Positions 43,234 through 52,609 of a DNA stretch of 64,000 bases are shown piece after piece; within the stretch, counting starts at the first letter, position 1, and each line of letters opens with the position of its first letter. Source of the DNA: UBA2166 sp964463965 (lineage in GTDB: Bacteria > Nitrospirota > Nitrospiria > Nitrospirales > UBA2166). The notes below the pieces were generated by a model, which made no database searches, was not told the origin of the DNA, and saw only the letters and a program-made list of their open reading frames with translations. The stretch covers positions 62,001 through 126,000 of the forward strand of contig CAYXED010000005.1 in NCBI GenBank assembly GCA_964463965.1, given 5' to 3'. The translations under genes were made by a program, and so were the position numbers.

Positions 43234-45303
43234 ATGGTAAAAGGCATGAATGATATATTGAGAATCATGGACGAAAAATTTACCAACAAATTAGTTGAAG
43301 AGACTAGCCCATATTTACTGCAACACGCACATAATCCCGTTGATTGGTACCCATGGGGGGAGGAAGCTCTTGTGCGAGCACAGGCAGAGAATAAGCCAAT
43401 TCTTCTCTCGATTGGCTACTCTGCATGTCATTGGTGTCATGTAATGGAACGAGAGTCATTTGAAGACCACGAAACGGCAAAACTGATGAATGAGTATTTT
43501 GTTAATATTAAGGTTGATAGGGAAGAACGTCCTGACCTTGATGATATTTATCAGAAAGCAGTCCAGGCTTTTATTGGGAGAAGTGGAGGGTGGCCATTGA
43601 CTGTGTTCTTGACTCCAGCTCAGGAGCCGTTTTATGGTGGCACGTACTTTCCTCCTGTGCCCCGTTACAAAATGCCAGCATTTCGGGATCTTCTCACGGG
43701 TATTGCAGAAGCATACCGAGACAAGCAGAACGATGTACGACAAAATGTTCAACAAGTTACCGCAGGTTTAAGGCGACTTGCAGCACCTCAGCCATCTGAG
43801 GGTTCTTTAGATACTGCCTTGATTGATGATGCTGTCAAAGGGTTTTCGAGTTTTTACGAGCCTGTAGATGGAGGCTTTGGCAGCGGTCCAAAATTTCCCA
43901 CCTCGGAACCTTTTCAACTGTTATTACGTCATTATCACAGAACCCACATGGAAACCTCACGCGATATGGTTCTTCACTCTATGAGAAAAATATCAGCTGG
44001 AGGGGTATATGATCACTTTGGAGGGGGGTTTCATAGATACTCGGTTGATGCAAAATGGTTGGTGCCCCACTTTGAAAAAATGCTTTACGATAATGCACAG
44101 CTAGTTCGTTTATATGTTGATGGATGGCGTGTCACTAAGGCTATTAGGTTTCGGCAGGTAGTTGAGGAAACTCTTAAGTATATTAGCCGAGAACTTATTT
44201 CTCCAGAAGGTGGGTTTTATGCTGCGCAAGATGCCGATAGTGAAGGTGTAGAGGGAAAGTACTTTGTCTGGACTCCTGGGCAAATCAATGAAATTCTTGG
44301 TGATGATCTTGGTTCAGAAATGCGTCGAATCTATGACATAACAGAACATGGAAACTTTGAAGGCAAGTCTATTCCCAATCGAATTGATAGTTCAGACCTT
44401 GATGAAGGAGAGATGAAAAGGGTTGATTTGTTATTAGCTCCCGCTAGGAAAAAGTTACTGGAGGTTCGTGAACAGAGGATTAGACCGCAACTTGATAATA
44501 AAATATTGACTGGGTGGAATGCGTTGATGGTTTCAGGAGTATTAGATGCATATCAGGCATTTGAAAACCCACAATACCTTGCTATGGGGGAGAATGCGTT
44601 AGATTTGTTGTTAAATGTAGCCTATGAAGATGGTCATTTACATCGAACGATAACCAATGGCAAAGCAAGGCTTAATGGATATCTTGATGATTACGCCTTT
44701 TTGTGTGCTGCATTGCTTGATGCATATGAGGCTACGTTCAAGGACTACTATTTGAGGCATGCCATTGACTTGGCCTCAATCATAGTTGAGCAGTTTTGGG
44801 ATCCACATGTTGGCGCGTGTTTTTTTACCGCAAATAATCATGAGAAATTAATTCAGCGAATGAAGGTTGGAAATGATGGACCCATTCCTTCAGGTAATGC
44901 TGTTGTAGCAATGAGTTTTCTTCGGCTATTTTCGCTCACAGGAGAGCAAATTTATAATGACCGTGCTGAAAAAATATTCAAAATATTTCGTGTGGAGATG
45001 GAAAATAATGGATATGGCAGTGCTGCTATGCTTAATTCCTTAGATTTTTATCTTGAACGACCAAAAGAAATAGTAATTATTGGAAAGAGGACGGATCCAC
45101 ACGTGCAAAATATTTTATCTGAAATCCATAGGAAATATATTCCTCGTAAGGTTGTGATTCTTGTTGACGATCAGAGCGATGAAGTGCCGGTCATAGCTAA
45201 AGATAAGAAAGCCATAGATAACAAAAATACTATTTACGTTTGCCATAATTTTGTTTGTTCTAAACCGGTGACGACGTGGGAAGAATTGAAACCATTGTTG
45301 TAG
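43234..45303 (+). CDS. Thioredoxin-domain protein of the YyaL / SSP411 (DUF255) family
   Basis: A 689-residue protein. The N-terminal thioredoxin-like domain shows NKLVEETSPYLLQHAHNPVD, SIGYSACHWCHVMERESF (redox pair C65 and C68), VNIKVDREERPDLD and GGWPLTVFLTP. A long alpha/alpha-barrel glycosidase-like part follows (GGVYDHFGGGFHRYSVD, VPHFEKMLYDNAQLVRLY, YFVWTPGQINEIL, KILTGWNALM). The family is widespread; its function is undefined. Start choice is uncertain: ATG at 43234, 43246 or 43267; the conserved region begins shortly after the last one. Confidence 0.88.
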   Translation: MVKGMNDILRIMDEKFTNKLVEETSPYLLQHAHNPVDWYPWGEEALVRAQAENKPILLSIGYSACHWCHVMERESFEDHETAKLMNEYFVNIKVDREERPDLDDIYQKAVQAFIGRSGGWPLTVFLTPAQEPFYGGTYFPPVPRYKMPAFRDLLTGIAEAYRDKQNDVRQNVQQVTAGLRRLAAPQPSEGSLDTALIDDAVKGFSSFYEPVDGGFGSGPKFPTSEPFQLLLRHYHRTHMETSRDMVLHSMRKISAGGVYDHFGGGFHRYSVDAKWLVPHFEKMLYDNAQLVRLYVDGWRVTKAIRFRQVVEETLKYISRELISPEGGFYAAQDADSEGVEGKYFVWTPGQINEILGDDLGSEMRRIYDITEHGNFEGKSIPNRIDSSDLDEGEMKRVDLLLAPARKKLLEVREQRIRPQLDNKILTGWNALMVSGVLDAYQAFENPQYLAMGENALDLLLNVAYEDGHLHRTITNGKARLNGYLDDYAFLCAALLDAYEATFKDYYLRHAIDLASIIVEQFWDPHVGACFFTANNHEKLIQRMKVGNDGPIPSGNAVVAMSFLRLFSLTGEQIYNDRAEKIFKIFRVEMENNGYGSAAMLNSLDFYLERPKEIVIIGKRTDPHVQNILSEIHRKYIPRKVVILVDDQSDEVPVIAKDKKAIDNKNTIYVCHNFVCSKPVTTWEELKPLL

Positions 45304-45373
45304 CTATAGTTGTGCATAAAGTGAGTATTTTAGTCATCTATTTTGATGGATTGATGGAAGTTATTTTTCATAG

Positions 45374-45402
45374 TTGAATTACCACAAGGCGGGTGTTATC
45401 CT
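45374..45402 (+). promoter_or_regulatory. Candidate promoter of purHDE
   Basis: TTGAAT (45374-45379) and TATCCT (45397-45402) with a 17-bp spacer lie about 38 bp before the purH ATG. No PurR-like operator or purine riboswitch is evident in the gap. Confidence 0.35.
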
Positions 45403-45440
45403 CTGCCGTCCATAGATTATGTCTAAAGCATAGGGGTTCC

Positions 45441-47024
45441 ATGGCAAAAATTGAGAAAGCTTTGATTAGTGTTTCTGATAAAACTGGTATTGTTGCTCTT
45501 GGGCAAGGGCTACATGATTTGGGAATTGAGTTGTATTCTACTGGGGGCACTGCAAGTGCCCTTCGATCTGCGGGTATTCCTGTGATTGATGTTGCCTCTT
45601 ATACAGAATCTCCTGAGATTCTTGAAGGGCGCGTAAAAACGTTACACCCTCGAGTACATGGGGGAATTTTAGGAAAAACAGATGATTCTGGTCATCTTGA
45701 AGAAATGGAGCAGCATGGGATTACTCCAATTGGCCTTGTGGTAGTCAATCTTTATCCATTTGAGAAGACTGTGTCTCAACCAGAATGTTCTTTCAGTGAA
45801 GCAATAGAAAATATTGATATTGGTGGAGTGGCTTTGTTGAGGTCTGCGGGTAAAAATCATGCGTTTGTTAGCGTATTAGTTGACCCAGATGACTACCATG
45901 TTGTCATAGATGAATTACAAGGTGATGAGCGAGAGGTCTCTCTAGAGACGCGCCATAGATTATCTGTAAAAGCATTTCAACATACTGCTCGCTATGACAG
46001 CCTTATTGCGAGCTACTTGGATAGTAATATTTCGAAGGAAGAAGCCTCTTTCCCTGCTTTTCTCCCCTGTCATTTTGAGAAGATTGACGCTCTCCGCTAT
46101 GGCGAGAATATGCATCAGCAAGCCGCTTTTTACAGGGAAGTTGGTGCGAATGGGCCATCAATTGCAAATGCTACTCAGCGGCATGGTAAGGCAATGTCCT
46201 TTAACAATGTATTAGACGCTAATGCTGCTATGGAATTAGCGTTTGAATTTGATGCTCCTGCTGCAGCAATTATCAAGCACGTTAATCCATGTGGAGTGGC
46301 AGTTGATGAACGCCTCGTTGATGCTTTTGTGAATGCACGCGACACTGATCCTCTCTCTGCATTTGGAGGTGTAATTGGTATAAATCGTTATGTTGATGTT
46401 GAAACTGCAAAAGAAATTACCAGTAATTTTGTTGAGGTTGTTGTTGCGGCTGGGTTTTATGAAGATGCACTTGCTCACCTAAAGCAAAAGCGAGATTTGC
46501 GTTTACTAGACCTTAACCTCGATGAAACTAAGACTACTGTTTCAACGCAGGGGTGGGCTTTGGGAATGGATATGAAGCGTGTTAAGGGAGGACTTCTGCT
46601 CCAGGGGTTTGACCCTCCTGTACAAGGGGACTTTACCAATCTAAAAGTTGTGAGTGGACGATCACCTACCGAAGAAGAATTGACTGCTCTTCGATTTGCA
46701 TGGGGAGTGACTAAACATGTTCGTTCCAACGCTATTGTCTATGCAAAGGGTAGTAAGACAATTGGTATTGGAGCAGGGCAAATGAGTCGCGTGGATTCTG
46801 TTCAACTTGCGGCTAAAAAGGCTTTGCGTTCACTTAAGGGAGCAGTGATGGCATCTGATGCGTTTTTCCCCTTCCGTGATGGCATTGATGAAGCAGCTAA
46901 GGCTGGTATTACAGCTGTGATTCAGCCTGGTGGATCAATTCGTGACGATGAAGTTATTCAAGCTGTTGATGAACATGATATGGCTATGATTTTAACTGGC
47001 GTAAGGCATTTTCGTCATGCCTAA
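45441..47024 (+). CDS. purH: Bifunctional AICAR transformylase / IMP cyclohydrolase
   Basis: Last two steps of IMP synthesis. The 527-residue protein has the N-terminal MGS-like cyclohydrolase domain (residues about 1-190: ALISVSDKTGIV, ELYSTGGTASALRSAGI, EGRVKTLHPRVHGGILG, NLYPFEKTV) and the transformylase domain (LRYGENMHQQAAFY, AAIIKHVNPCGVAV with the Lys-His catalytic pair, GAGQMSRVDSV, ASDAFFPFRDG). The ATG at 45441 has AGGGGTT upstream and matches the family N-terminus; an upstream in-frame ATG at 45393 would add 16 unrelated residues. Confidence 0.96.
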   Translation: MAKIEKALISVSDKTGIVALGQGLHDLGIELYSTGGTASALRSAGIPVIDVASYTESPEILEGRVKTLHPRVHGGILGKTDDSGHLEEMEQHGITPIGLVVVNLYPFEKTVSQPECSFSEAIENIDIGGVALLRSAGKNHAFVSVLVDPDDYHVVIDELQGDEREVSLETRHRLSVKAFQHTARYDSLIASYLDSNISKEEASFPAFLPCHFEKIDALRYGENMHQQAAFYREVGANGPSIANATQRHGKAMSFNNVLDANAAMELAFEFDAPAAAIIKHVNPCGVAVDERLVDAFVNARDTDPLSAFGGVIGINRYVDVETAKEITSNFVEVVVAAGFYEDALAHLKQKRDLRLLDLNLDETKTTVSTQGWALGMDMKRVKGGLLLQGFDPPVQGDFTNLKVVSGRSPTEEELTALRFAWGVTKHVRSNAIVYAKGSKTIGIGAGQMSRVDSVQLAAKKALRSLKGAVMASDAFFPFRDGIDEAAKAGITAVIQPGGSIRDDEVIQAVDEHDMAMILTGVRHFRHA

Positions 47025-47041
47025 GTCTGCTTAGTTTGTCC

Positions 47042-48307
47042 ATGCGCGTTCTCGTCATTGGTGGCGGCGGTCGGGAACATGCGCTTGCCTTGAGTATTGC
47101 CAAAAGCCCACGTGTTAATAAGGTATTTTGTGCCCCAGGCAACCCGGGTATAGCAAAATTTGCTGAGTGTGTACCAATAAATGTTGGAGATATTCAGGGG
47201 TTGCTGTCATTTGCACATGATAAGTCAATTGATTTAACCATCGTGGGACCTGAAGCGCCACTTGCTGATGGGATTTCAGATAAATTTCGACAGGCACGTC
47301 TTTCTATTTTTGGGCCAAGTCAGATGGCTGCCAGAATTGAAACGAGTAAGGTTTTTGCCAAAAGGCTTATGGCTCAGTGCAAAATCCCTACGCCCATGGC
47401 GGCTACATTTAGTGATTCGAATCTTGCAAGGGACTATGTTCGTACTCGTGCTTTTCCTGTAGTCATTAAGGCCGATGGTCTTGCTCAAGGTAAGGGAGTT
47501 TTCATTGTTACAACATTGAATGAAGCTGAGAATACCATCAAAGAACTGCTTGAGAAAAAGGTTTTTGGCGCTAGTGGGTCAACAGTCATAATTGAGGATT
47601 TTGTTGATGGCAATGAATTGAGTGTTATGGCGCTGACTGATGGGAATACGGTTGCTCCGCTACTAGCGTCGCGTGATTACAAAAGAATTTTTGATAATGA
47701 TCATGGTCCAAACACAGGAGGAATGGGGTCATTCGCTCCTGTGCCCTCAGTAGATTCTTCACTGATGACCAAAATTGTAGAGCAGATCCTTCAGCCAATA
47801 GTAGATGGACTGTCGTCGCTGGGAAGTCCTTACCGAGGATTATTGTATGCGGGTATTATGCTGACAGCAGATGGTCCAAGGGTTTTGGAGTTCAATGCGA
47901 GATTTGGTGACCCAGAAACACAAGTTGTACTATCTCTTCTTAAAACAGACCTTATTGATCTATTGGATGCAGTTGTAACTCATCGTTTGGATGCCATTCC
48001 TCCGATAGAATGGCATGAAGGTGCTGCAGTATGTGTGGTTCTAGCGTCCAAGGGGTATCCTGGAACCTCAGATTTGGGGAAGATCGTGAGTGGGTTAGAT
48101 ATTGAAAAACCGGATGGTTCCACCGTTTTTCACGCAGGTACGAGAAGTATCGGCGAAAATGTTGTGACTGCGGGAGGGCGTGTATTTGGTGTAACTGCTA
48201 GAGGAAATAATCATGAAACTGCGCGTCTAAGCGCATATAAGGCCGTGTCACAGATTACTTTTGATGGCATGCAATATCGAAAAGATATTTGCACTGGAGG
48301 GGTTTAA
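47042..48307 (+). CDS. purD: Phosphoribosylamine--glycine ligase
   Basis: ATP-grasp ligase making GAR in purine synthesis. The 421-residue protein begins MRVLVIGGGGREHALA and shows VGPEAPLADG, FPVVIKADGLAQGKGV, ASRDYKRIFDNDHGPNTGGM, and the metal-site region RVLEFNARFGDPETQ. The ATG at 47042 gives the usual N-terminus; a TTG six bases earlier is possible. 17 bp after purH. Confidence 0.96.
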   Translation: MRVLVIGGGGREHALALSIAKSPRVNKVFCAPGNPGIAKFAECVPINVGDIQGLLSFAHDKSIDLTIVGPEAPLADGISDKFRQARLSIFGPSQMAARIETSKVFAKRLMAQCKIPTPMAATFSDSNLARDYVRTRAFPVVIKADGLAQGKGVFIVTTLNEAENTIKELLEKKVFGASGSTVIIEDFVDGNELSVMALTDGNTVAPLLASRDYKRIFDNDHGPNTGGMGSFAPVPSVDSSLMTKIVEQILQPIVDGLSSLGSPYRGLLYAGIMLTADGPRVLEFNARFGDPETQVVLSLLKTDLIDLLDAVVTHRLDAIPPIEWHEGAAVCVVLASKGYPGTSDLGKIVSGLDIEKPDGSTVFHAGTRSIGENVVTAGGRVFGVTARGNNHETARLSAYKAVSQITFDGMQYRKDICTGGV

Positions 48308-48309
48308 AA

Positions 48310-48804
48310 ATGAATAAAGCTGATGTTGCAATTTTTATGGGGAGCAAATCTGATTTGCCTTTGATGCAAGAGGCGGCAGCAATTCTAAAAAAATTAGATG
48401 TATCGTATAGTATGACCGTGACATCTGCACATCGTACTCCAGATCGTACAGAGGTCCTTATTAAGGAGTTTGAGGCAAATGGAGGACAAATATTTATCGC
48501 AGGGGCTGGTAGTGCCGCTCATCTTGCGGGGGTTGTGGCAGCCAAAACAATTCTTCCTGTGATTGGAGTACCTATTGATAGTTCCCCTCTTCAAGGGTGG
48601 GATTCATTATTGTCAACGGTGCAGATGCCAGGAGGAATTCCTGTTGCGAGTATGGCTGTAGGAAAAGCGGGAGCAAAAAATGCGGGAATTTTCGCTGCAC
48701 AAATTCTTGCGAGAAAAGACTTAGCTCTCGCAAAAAGGTTGTTGGCCTATAAAGATGAAATGACAAAGAAAGTTCTCGATGATGCTGATTCTCTTGATGG
48801 GTAG
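48310..48804 (+). CDS. purE: N5-carboxyaminoimidazole ribonucleotide mutase (class I PurE)
   Basis: Moves the carboxyl group of N5-CAIR to give CAIR in purine synthesis. The 164-residue protein has FMGSKSDLPLM, VTSAHRTPDR, AGAGSAAHLAGVVAAKT and LLSTVQMPGGIPVASMAVG, all PurE signatures. The ATG at 48310 follows GGAGGGG by about eight bases; an in-frame start at 48289 would overlap purD. purK is not adjacent; whether this organism uses class I or II chemistry cannot be settled by gene context here. Confidence 0.95.
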   Translation: MNKADVAIFMGSKSDLPLMQEAAAILKKLDVSYSMTVTSAHRTPDRTEVLIKEFEANGGQIFIAGAGSAAHLAGVVAAKTILPVIGVPIDSSPLQGWDSLLSTVQMPGGIPVASMAVGKAGAKNAGIFAAQILARKDLALAKRLLAYKDEMTKKVLDDADSLDG

Positions 48805-48855
48805 TTTTGGATCTTCAAAGTAATGGGATTAAAGAAATAGTTTGGTTAATTTGTT

Positions 48856-50016
48856 GTGACACGTGACCACAGGGTTACAAGGAGAGATGTGCTGTCTGGA
48901 GGCATTGCGCTTCCTTTTGCCTTGCAAGCTTTGTTGGATTCAGAGGTGCAAGGGACAGTTCTTGGTCCGATTCCTTTTTTGGACGACAGGGCTAATCCGA
49001 ATACTATCACTGAGGATGCAGATACGATTATCCCTTTTGATTTGACTCGTTTAAAAAGCTGGGTTACCCCTGAAGATAAATTTTATATTCGAAATCACTT
49101 TCCAATCCCAAAAGTTTCTAATGCTTCTGACTGGAATATAAGTGTTAATGGGCATGTGAAACATAAGCAGCGCTTGTTATTTGGTGAATTGCAGGCTCTG
49201 CCACATGTTGAGCACTTTGTGACGTTAGAGTGTGCTGGAAACTCAAAGCGGCGTAACCATGGTTTGGTGAGTAATGCAAAGTGGTCAGGGGTTCCTGTGT
49301 CAGTAATATTAGAAAATGTGGGGCTAAAGTCTACCGCTACCCATGTTGTTTTTCGTGGAAAAGATTCTAGCGCTGCTGGGGGGGATTCCTTTGCCCGATC
49401 ACTATCTATTAGCGAAGTGATGCGTCCTGAAGTAATACTGGCAACTAAAATGAACGATAAACCTTTGCCTCCTGAACATGGCTTTCCTGTTCGACTCATT
49501 GTTCCGGGATGGTACGGTATGGCCCATGTTAAGTGGCTTGATGAGATTGAAGTAATTGATCGACCGTTTCACGGAAAATATCAAACTACGTTTTATGTAA
49601 ATCAGCTCAAGTCCTCTGTAGAGGGGCTTGGTAGTGAGGAGGCTTGGAGGCCATCATTAATAACCAAAATTCCAGTAAAGTCTCTTATTGCAAGGGTTCA
49701 GCGTAATTATCACAAGGTAGGGAATGTGTATCAAATTTCTGGAGCTGTGTGGGGTGGGCACTCTCCGATAAGATCTGTTTACATTAAGATCAAGGGAAGT
49801 TCTGATTGGAGCCCTGTTGTGCTGAAATCGCACAATCACTTATTTGCGTGGACTCTATGGTCCTATGAATGGCGTGATCCAACGTTAGGAAATCACTCAT
49901 TGCTTTCTCGTGGAATTGATGGAAAGGGCTTACATCAACCTGCGAGACGATCTTCTCGTGTTCGTGGCCCCTATGAAAATGTTGAGATTGTTACCCGGCG
50001 AGTTAATATCTCCTGA
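48856..50016 (+). CDS. Sulfite oxidase-like molybdopterin protein, Tat-exported
   Basis: A 386-residue protein with an N-terminal twin-arginine motif (TRRDVLSGG) and hydrophobic stretch, so it should be folded with its cofactor and exported. The molybdopterin domain shows HFVTLECAGNSKRRNHG; Cys126 is the expected Mo ligand, followed by GHP-like and PVRLIVPGWYGMAHVKWLD segments. A C-terminal Mo-co dimerisation domain follows (about residues 260-375). Family members oxidise sulfite or related substrates in the periplasm; no adjacent cytochrome gene is present. The start is GTG 48856, the first that includes the Tat signal. Confidence 0.87.
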   Translation: MTRDHRVTRRDVLSGGIALPFALQALLDSEVQGTVLGPIPFLDDRANPNTITEDADTIIPFDLTRLKSWVTPEDKFYIRNHFPIPKVSNASDWNISVNGHVKHKQRLLFGELQALPHVEHFVTLECAGNSKRRNHGLVSNAKWSGVPVSVILENVGLKSTATHVVFRGKDSSAAGGDSFARSLSISEVMRPEVILATKMNDKPLPPEHGFPVRLIVPGWYGMAHVKWLDEIEVIDRPFHGKYQTTFYVNQLKSSVEGLGSEEAWRPSLITKIPVKSLIARVQRNYHKVGNVYQISGAVWGGHSPIRSVYIKIKGSSDWSPVVLKSHNHLFAWTLWSYEWRDPTLGNHSLLSRGIDGKGLHQPARRSSRVRGPYENVEIVTRRVNIS

Positions 50017-50084
50017 ATCCTGCAACAGCCGTATCAGGAATCAAGCATTAGCCGTGTTTCTGTGTGGGGCCTCGGAGGCAAACT

Positions 50085-50115
50085 CGTAATAAATAAAGAC
50101 GATTAACTTATTACG
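50085..50115. repeat. Inverted repeat between convergent genes
   Basis: CGTAATAA (50085-50092) and TTATTACG (50108-50115) form an 8-bp stem with a 15-nt loop between the convergent sulfite-oxidase-like and secG genes; the right arm covers the secG stop. It could be a bidirectional terminator but has no strong T-tract. Confidence 0.3.
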
Positions 50116-50503
50116 GTGCTGACAGAGGGTCTCTTGTTCTAGAAGGATCCTCGGGTGTGGTTTCTGAGGAGGGTGTCTCGTCAATCATCTGGTGGTCGAT
50201 GGGCTGCGCGCCTTCAACTTGTTCTGACGTTACGCCCTCATCAAGGTTGTCCAAAACGGATGAGCTCGTAGTTGCTTGCTTGCTGAGAATAGCCAGGCTA
50301 AGAGATGTCAACATAAAGATTGAAGCTGCCCACACAGTGGCTTTGCTAAGAAACGTCCCTGGTCCTCGCGATCCAAAGACAGTCTGACTTGATCCGCCAA
50401 AAGCAGCTCCAATTTCTGCACCTTTTCCAGATTGCAGAAGAACGACTCCAATCATCATGACGCAGATGAAAACATGCAGTATTATGAGAAATGTGTATAG
50501 CAT
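50111..50503 (-). CDS. secG: Preprotein translocase subunit SecG
   Basis: Small SecYEG subunit. Two membrane helices (about residues 3-22 and 52-72) flank the family motif VLLQSGKGAEIGAAFGGSSQ and TVFGSRGPGTFLSKAT. At 130 residues it is a little longer than E. coli SecG, with an acidic, serine-rich C-terminal tail. It lies 10 bp after tpiA as the last gene of the minus-strand glycolytic run, a common arrangement. Confidence 0.94.
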   Translation of the reverse strand: MLYTFLIILHVFICVMMIGVVLLQSGKGAEIGAAFGGSSQTVFGSRGPGTFLSKATVWAASIFMLTSLSLAILSKQATTSSSVLDNLDEGVTSEQVEGAQPIDHQMIDETPSSETTPEDPSRTRDPLSAP

Positions 50504-50513
50504 CTAAGTTTCC

Positions 50514-51272
50514 TTATTTGACGGCAGAGTTGACGATGATAGCAAAGTTCGCTGGATCTAGACAAGCCCCGCCGACAAGTCCGCCATCAACGTGTGGCAT
50601 TGACATAAGAGCGTTAATGTTCTCAGCGGTGATGCTACCCCCATAGATGATTCTTATCGATTCTGCATCCACTGGGCATAAAAGTGAACTTAGATGCTTT
50701 CGAAGGTGCTCGTGTGCATCGTTAGCTTGCGATGGTGTTGCAGGGGTTCCACATCCAATTGCCCAAATTGGTTCATATGCAATGATTAGTTGGGTGGGGT
50801 TGATCAGATTGGTTCCGTCTAGGGCCGACTCTAGCTGGTGAGAAAGGACATTTGATGTTTTGCCCGTGTCACGCTCTTCTTGTGTCTCCCCAAGGCACAA
50901 AATTGCTGTCAGGTTATGTTCAAGTGCAGCCTTGATTTTTTGTCGGATCGCAGTATTGTCCTCATAGAAGATACGGCGGCGCTCAGAGTGACCAATGATA
51001 ACGGCTTGGCATCCATGGTCGGCTAGCATGATTGGGGAGATTGCTCCGGTGAAAGCGCCATGAGGCTCCCAGTGGACATCTTGTCCTGCAAGGCCAATTG
51101 GCGTGGTTTTAATTGATTCTGCAACGACGGACAATGCAGTAAATGGGGGTGCTAAAACGATGTCTGTGGCGGATATTTTTGAAATAAGAGGGATCAGGGT
51201 TCCAGCATATGCACGTGCCTGTTCTATAGTTTTATGCATTTTCCAGTTACCAATCAGAATCGGTTTTCTCAT
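50514..51272 (-). CDS. tpiA: Triosephosphate isomerase
   Basis: Interconverts DHAP and glyceraldehyde-3-phosphate. The 252-residue protein has IGNWKMHKT (catalytic Lys11), IIGHSERRRIFYED (catalytic His) and IAYEPIWAIGCGTPATP (catalytic Glu), then the phosphate loop YGGSITAENI and VDGGLVGGACLD. I chose ATG 51272; an upstream in-frame GTG at 51278 adds two residues. Transcribed after pgk with a 76-bp gap. Confidence 0.97.
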   Translation of the reverse strand: MRKPILIGNWKMHKTIEQARAYAGTLIPLISKISATDIVLAPPFTALSVVAESIKTTPIGLAGQDVHWEPHGAFTGAISPIMLADHGCQAVIIGHSERRRIFYEDNTAIRQKIKAALEHNLTAILCLGETQEERDTGKTSNVLSHQLESALDGTNLINPTQLIIAYEPIWAIGCGTPATPSQANDAHEHLRKHLSSLLCPVDAESIRIIYGGSITAENINALMSMPHVDGGLVGGACLDPANFAIIVNSAVK

Positions 51273-51348
51273 ATGCACACTATGTGGAGTGTTTGAATTG
51301 GAAGAGCTCTACATGCTTGTCAGCGAACAAAATACAGGTGACGTTTGA

Positions 51349-52557
51349 TTATCCTATGGTGTCTGGTAATGCCGCAAGCCCAGGTAAATTGTTTCCCTCA
51401 AGCAATTGCAAGGCGGCACCTCCTCCTGTCGAGATGAAGGATATATTTTCAGATTCATGTGCTCGGTGAACAGCTAAGCCTGTGTCTCCTCCACCTACGA
51501 TACTCATTCCGTATGCATGGCCAACAGCATGTGCAACAGCTAATGTGCCACGTGAAAAGGCATCTATTTCGAATACTCCCATCGGGCCATTCCAAAGAAT
51601 TGTTTTTGCATTTTCAATTGCCTCCCTAAAGAGGCGTGATGATGCTGGTCCGATATCTACACCAATCCAGTCGTTTGGAATTTCTTGTACTGTTACAATT
51701 TTTGTCTCTGCATCTGCACTACGATGTGTTGCGACGACGCAATCGACGGGAAGATAAAACTTAATTCCACGAGCAATAGCATTCTGGTGAATTTCTCTTG
51801 CAAAATCGAGCATGTCATCCTCAACCATTGAAGCCCCAATTTCAAGGCCAATTGCTTTCAAGAAGGTGAAGGCCATACCTCCACCAATAATGACCTTGTC
51901 AACGGTCTTTCCCAAATTATCAATCACGCCAATTTTTCCAGAAACCTTTGCTCCCCCAAGAATTGCTACAAATGGACGGGTAGGTGATGCAATGGCGTTT
52001 TCAAGATACTGGACTTCTTTTCGAAGAAGGAGTCCCATGGCTGTTGTTTTAACAAATTGAGTAATTCCTGTGATGGATGCGTGGTCTCGATGAGCTGCGC
52101 CAAAGGCATCGTTTACATATACGTCACAATGGGCTGCTAGAGCCTTTGCAAAAGACTCATCATTACTTGTTTCACCATTGTGAAAGCGTACGTTCTCAAG
52201 CAGCAACACATCTCCAGATCCCATCTTTTCTGTAAAAGCTGCTACCTCTTCTCCGATACAATCTGGTGCAAAGGGGACTTCTTTTTTTAATAATCGGCCT
52301 AACCGTTTGGCAACTGGAGCCAGGCTTTCATGCGGGTCATATTTTCCATTTGGCCGTCCATGATGTGAACAGAGAATAATTTTTGCACCTTGGTCAATTG
52401 CATAATTAATCGTTGGTAGAGTAGATCGGATTCTAGTATCATCTGCGATGATAAGTCCGCCATTATTTGTATCGAATGGAACATTGAAGTCAACGCGTAT
52501 CAAAACACGTTTTCCACTAATTTCTATATCTTCAATCGATACTTTTTTAATGTTCAT
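51349..52557 (-). CDS. pgk: Phosphoglycerate kinase
   Basis: Glycolytic ATP-forming kinase of 402 residues. N-terminal substrate-binding residues are in RVLIRVDFNVPF and CSHHGRPNGKYDPHESLAPV; LLLENVRFHNGE, the hinge region, and the C-terminal nucleotide-binding motifs LGGAKVSGKIGVIDNL, ILWNGPMGVFE and IVGGGDTGLA are all present. Start ATG at 52557, 52 bp after gap. Confidence 0.97.
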   Translation of the reverse strand: MNIKKVSIEDIEISGKRVLIRVDFNVPFDTNNGGLIIADDTRIRSTLPTINYAIDQGAKIILCSHHGRPNGKYDPHESLAPVAKRLGRLLKKEVPFAPDCIGEEVAAFTEKMGSGDVLLLENVRFHNGETSNDESFAKALAAHCDVYVNDAFGAAHRDHASITGITQFVKTTAMGLLLRKEVQYLENAIASPTRPFVAILGGAKVSGKIGVIDNLGKTVDKVIIGGGMAFTFLKAIGLEIGASMVEDDMLDFAREIHQNAIARGIKFYLPVDCVVATHRSADAETKIVTVQEIPNDWIGVDIGPASSRLFREAIENAKTILWNGPMGVFEIDAFSRGTLAVAHAVGHAYGMSIVGGGDTGLAVHRAHESENISFISTGGGAALQLLEGNNLPGLAALPDTIG

Positions 52558-52609
52558 CTAATAGAAACCTCTTTCGGCTTTGTTGCTTGATTCATTTACC
52601 ACAACGGCA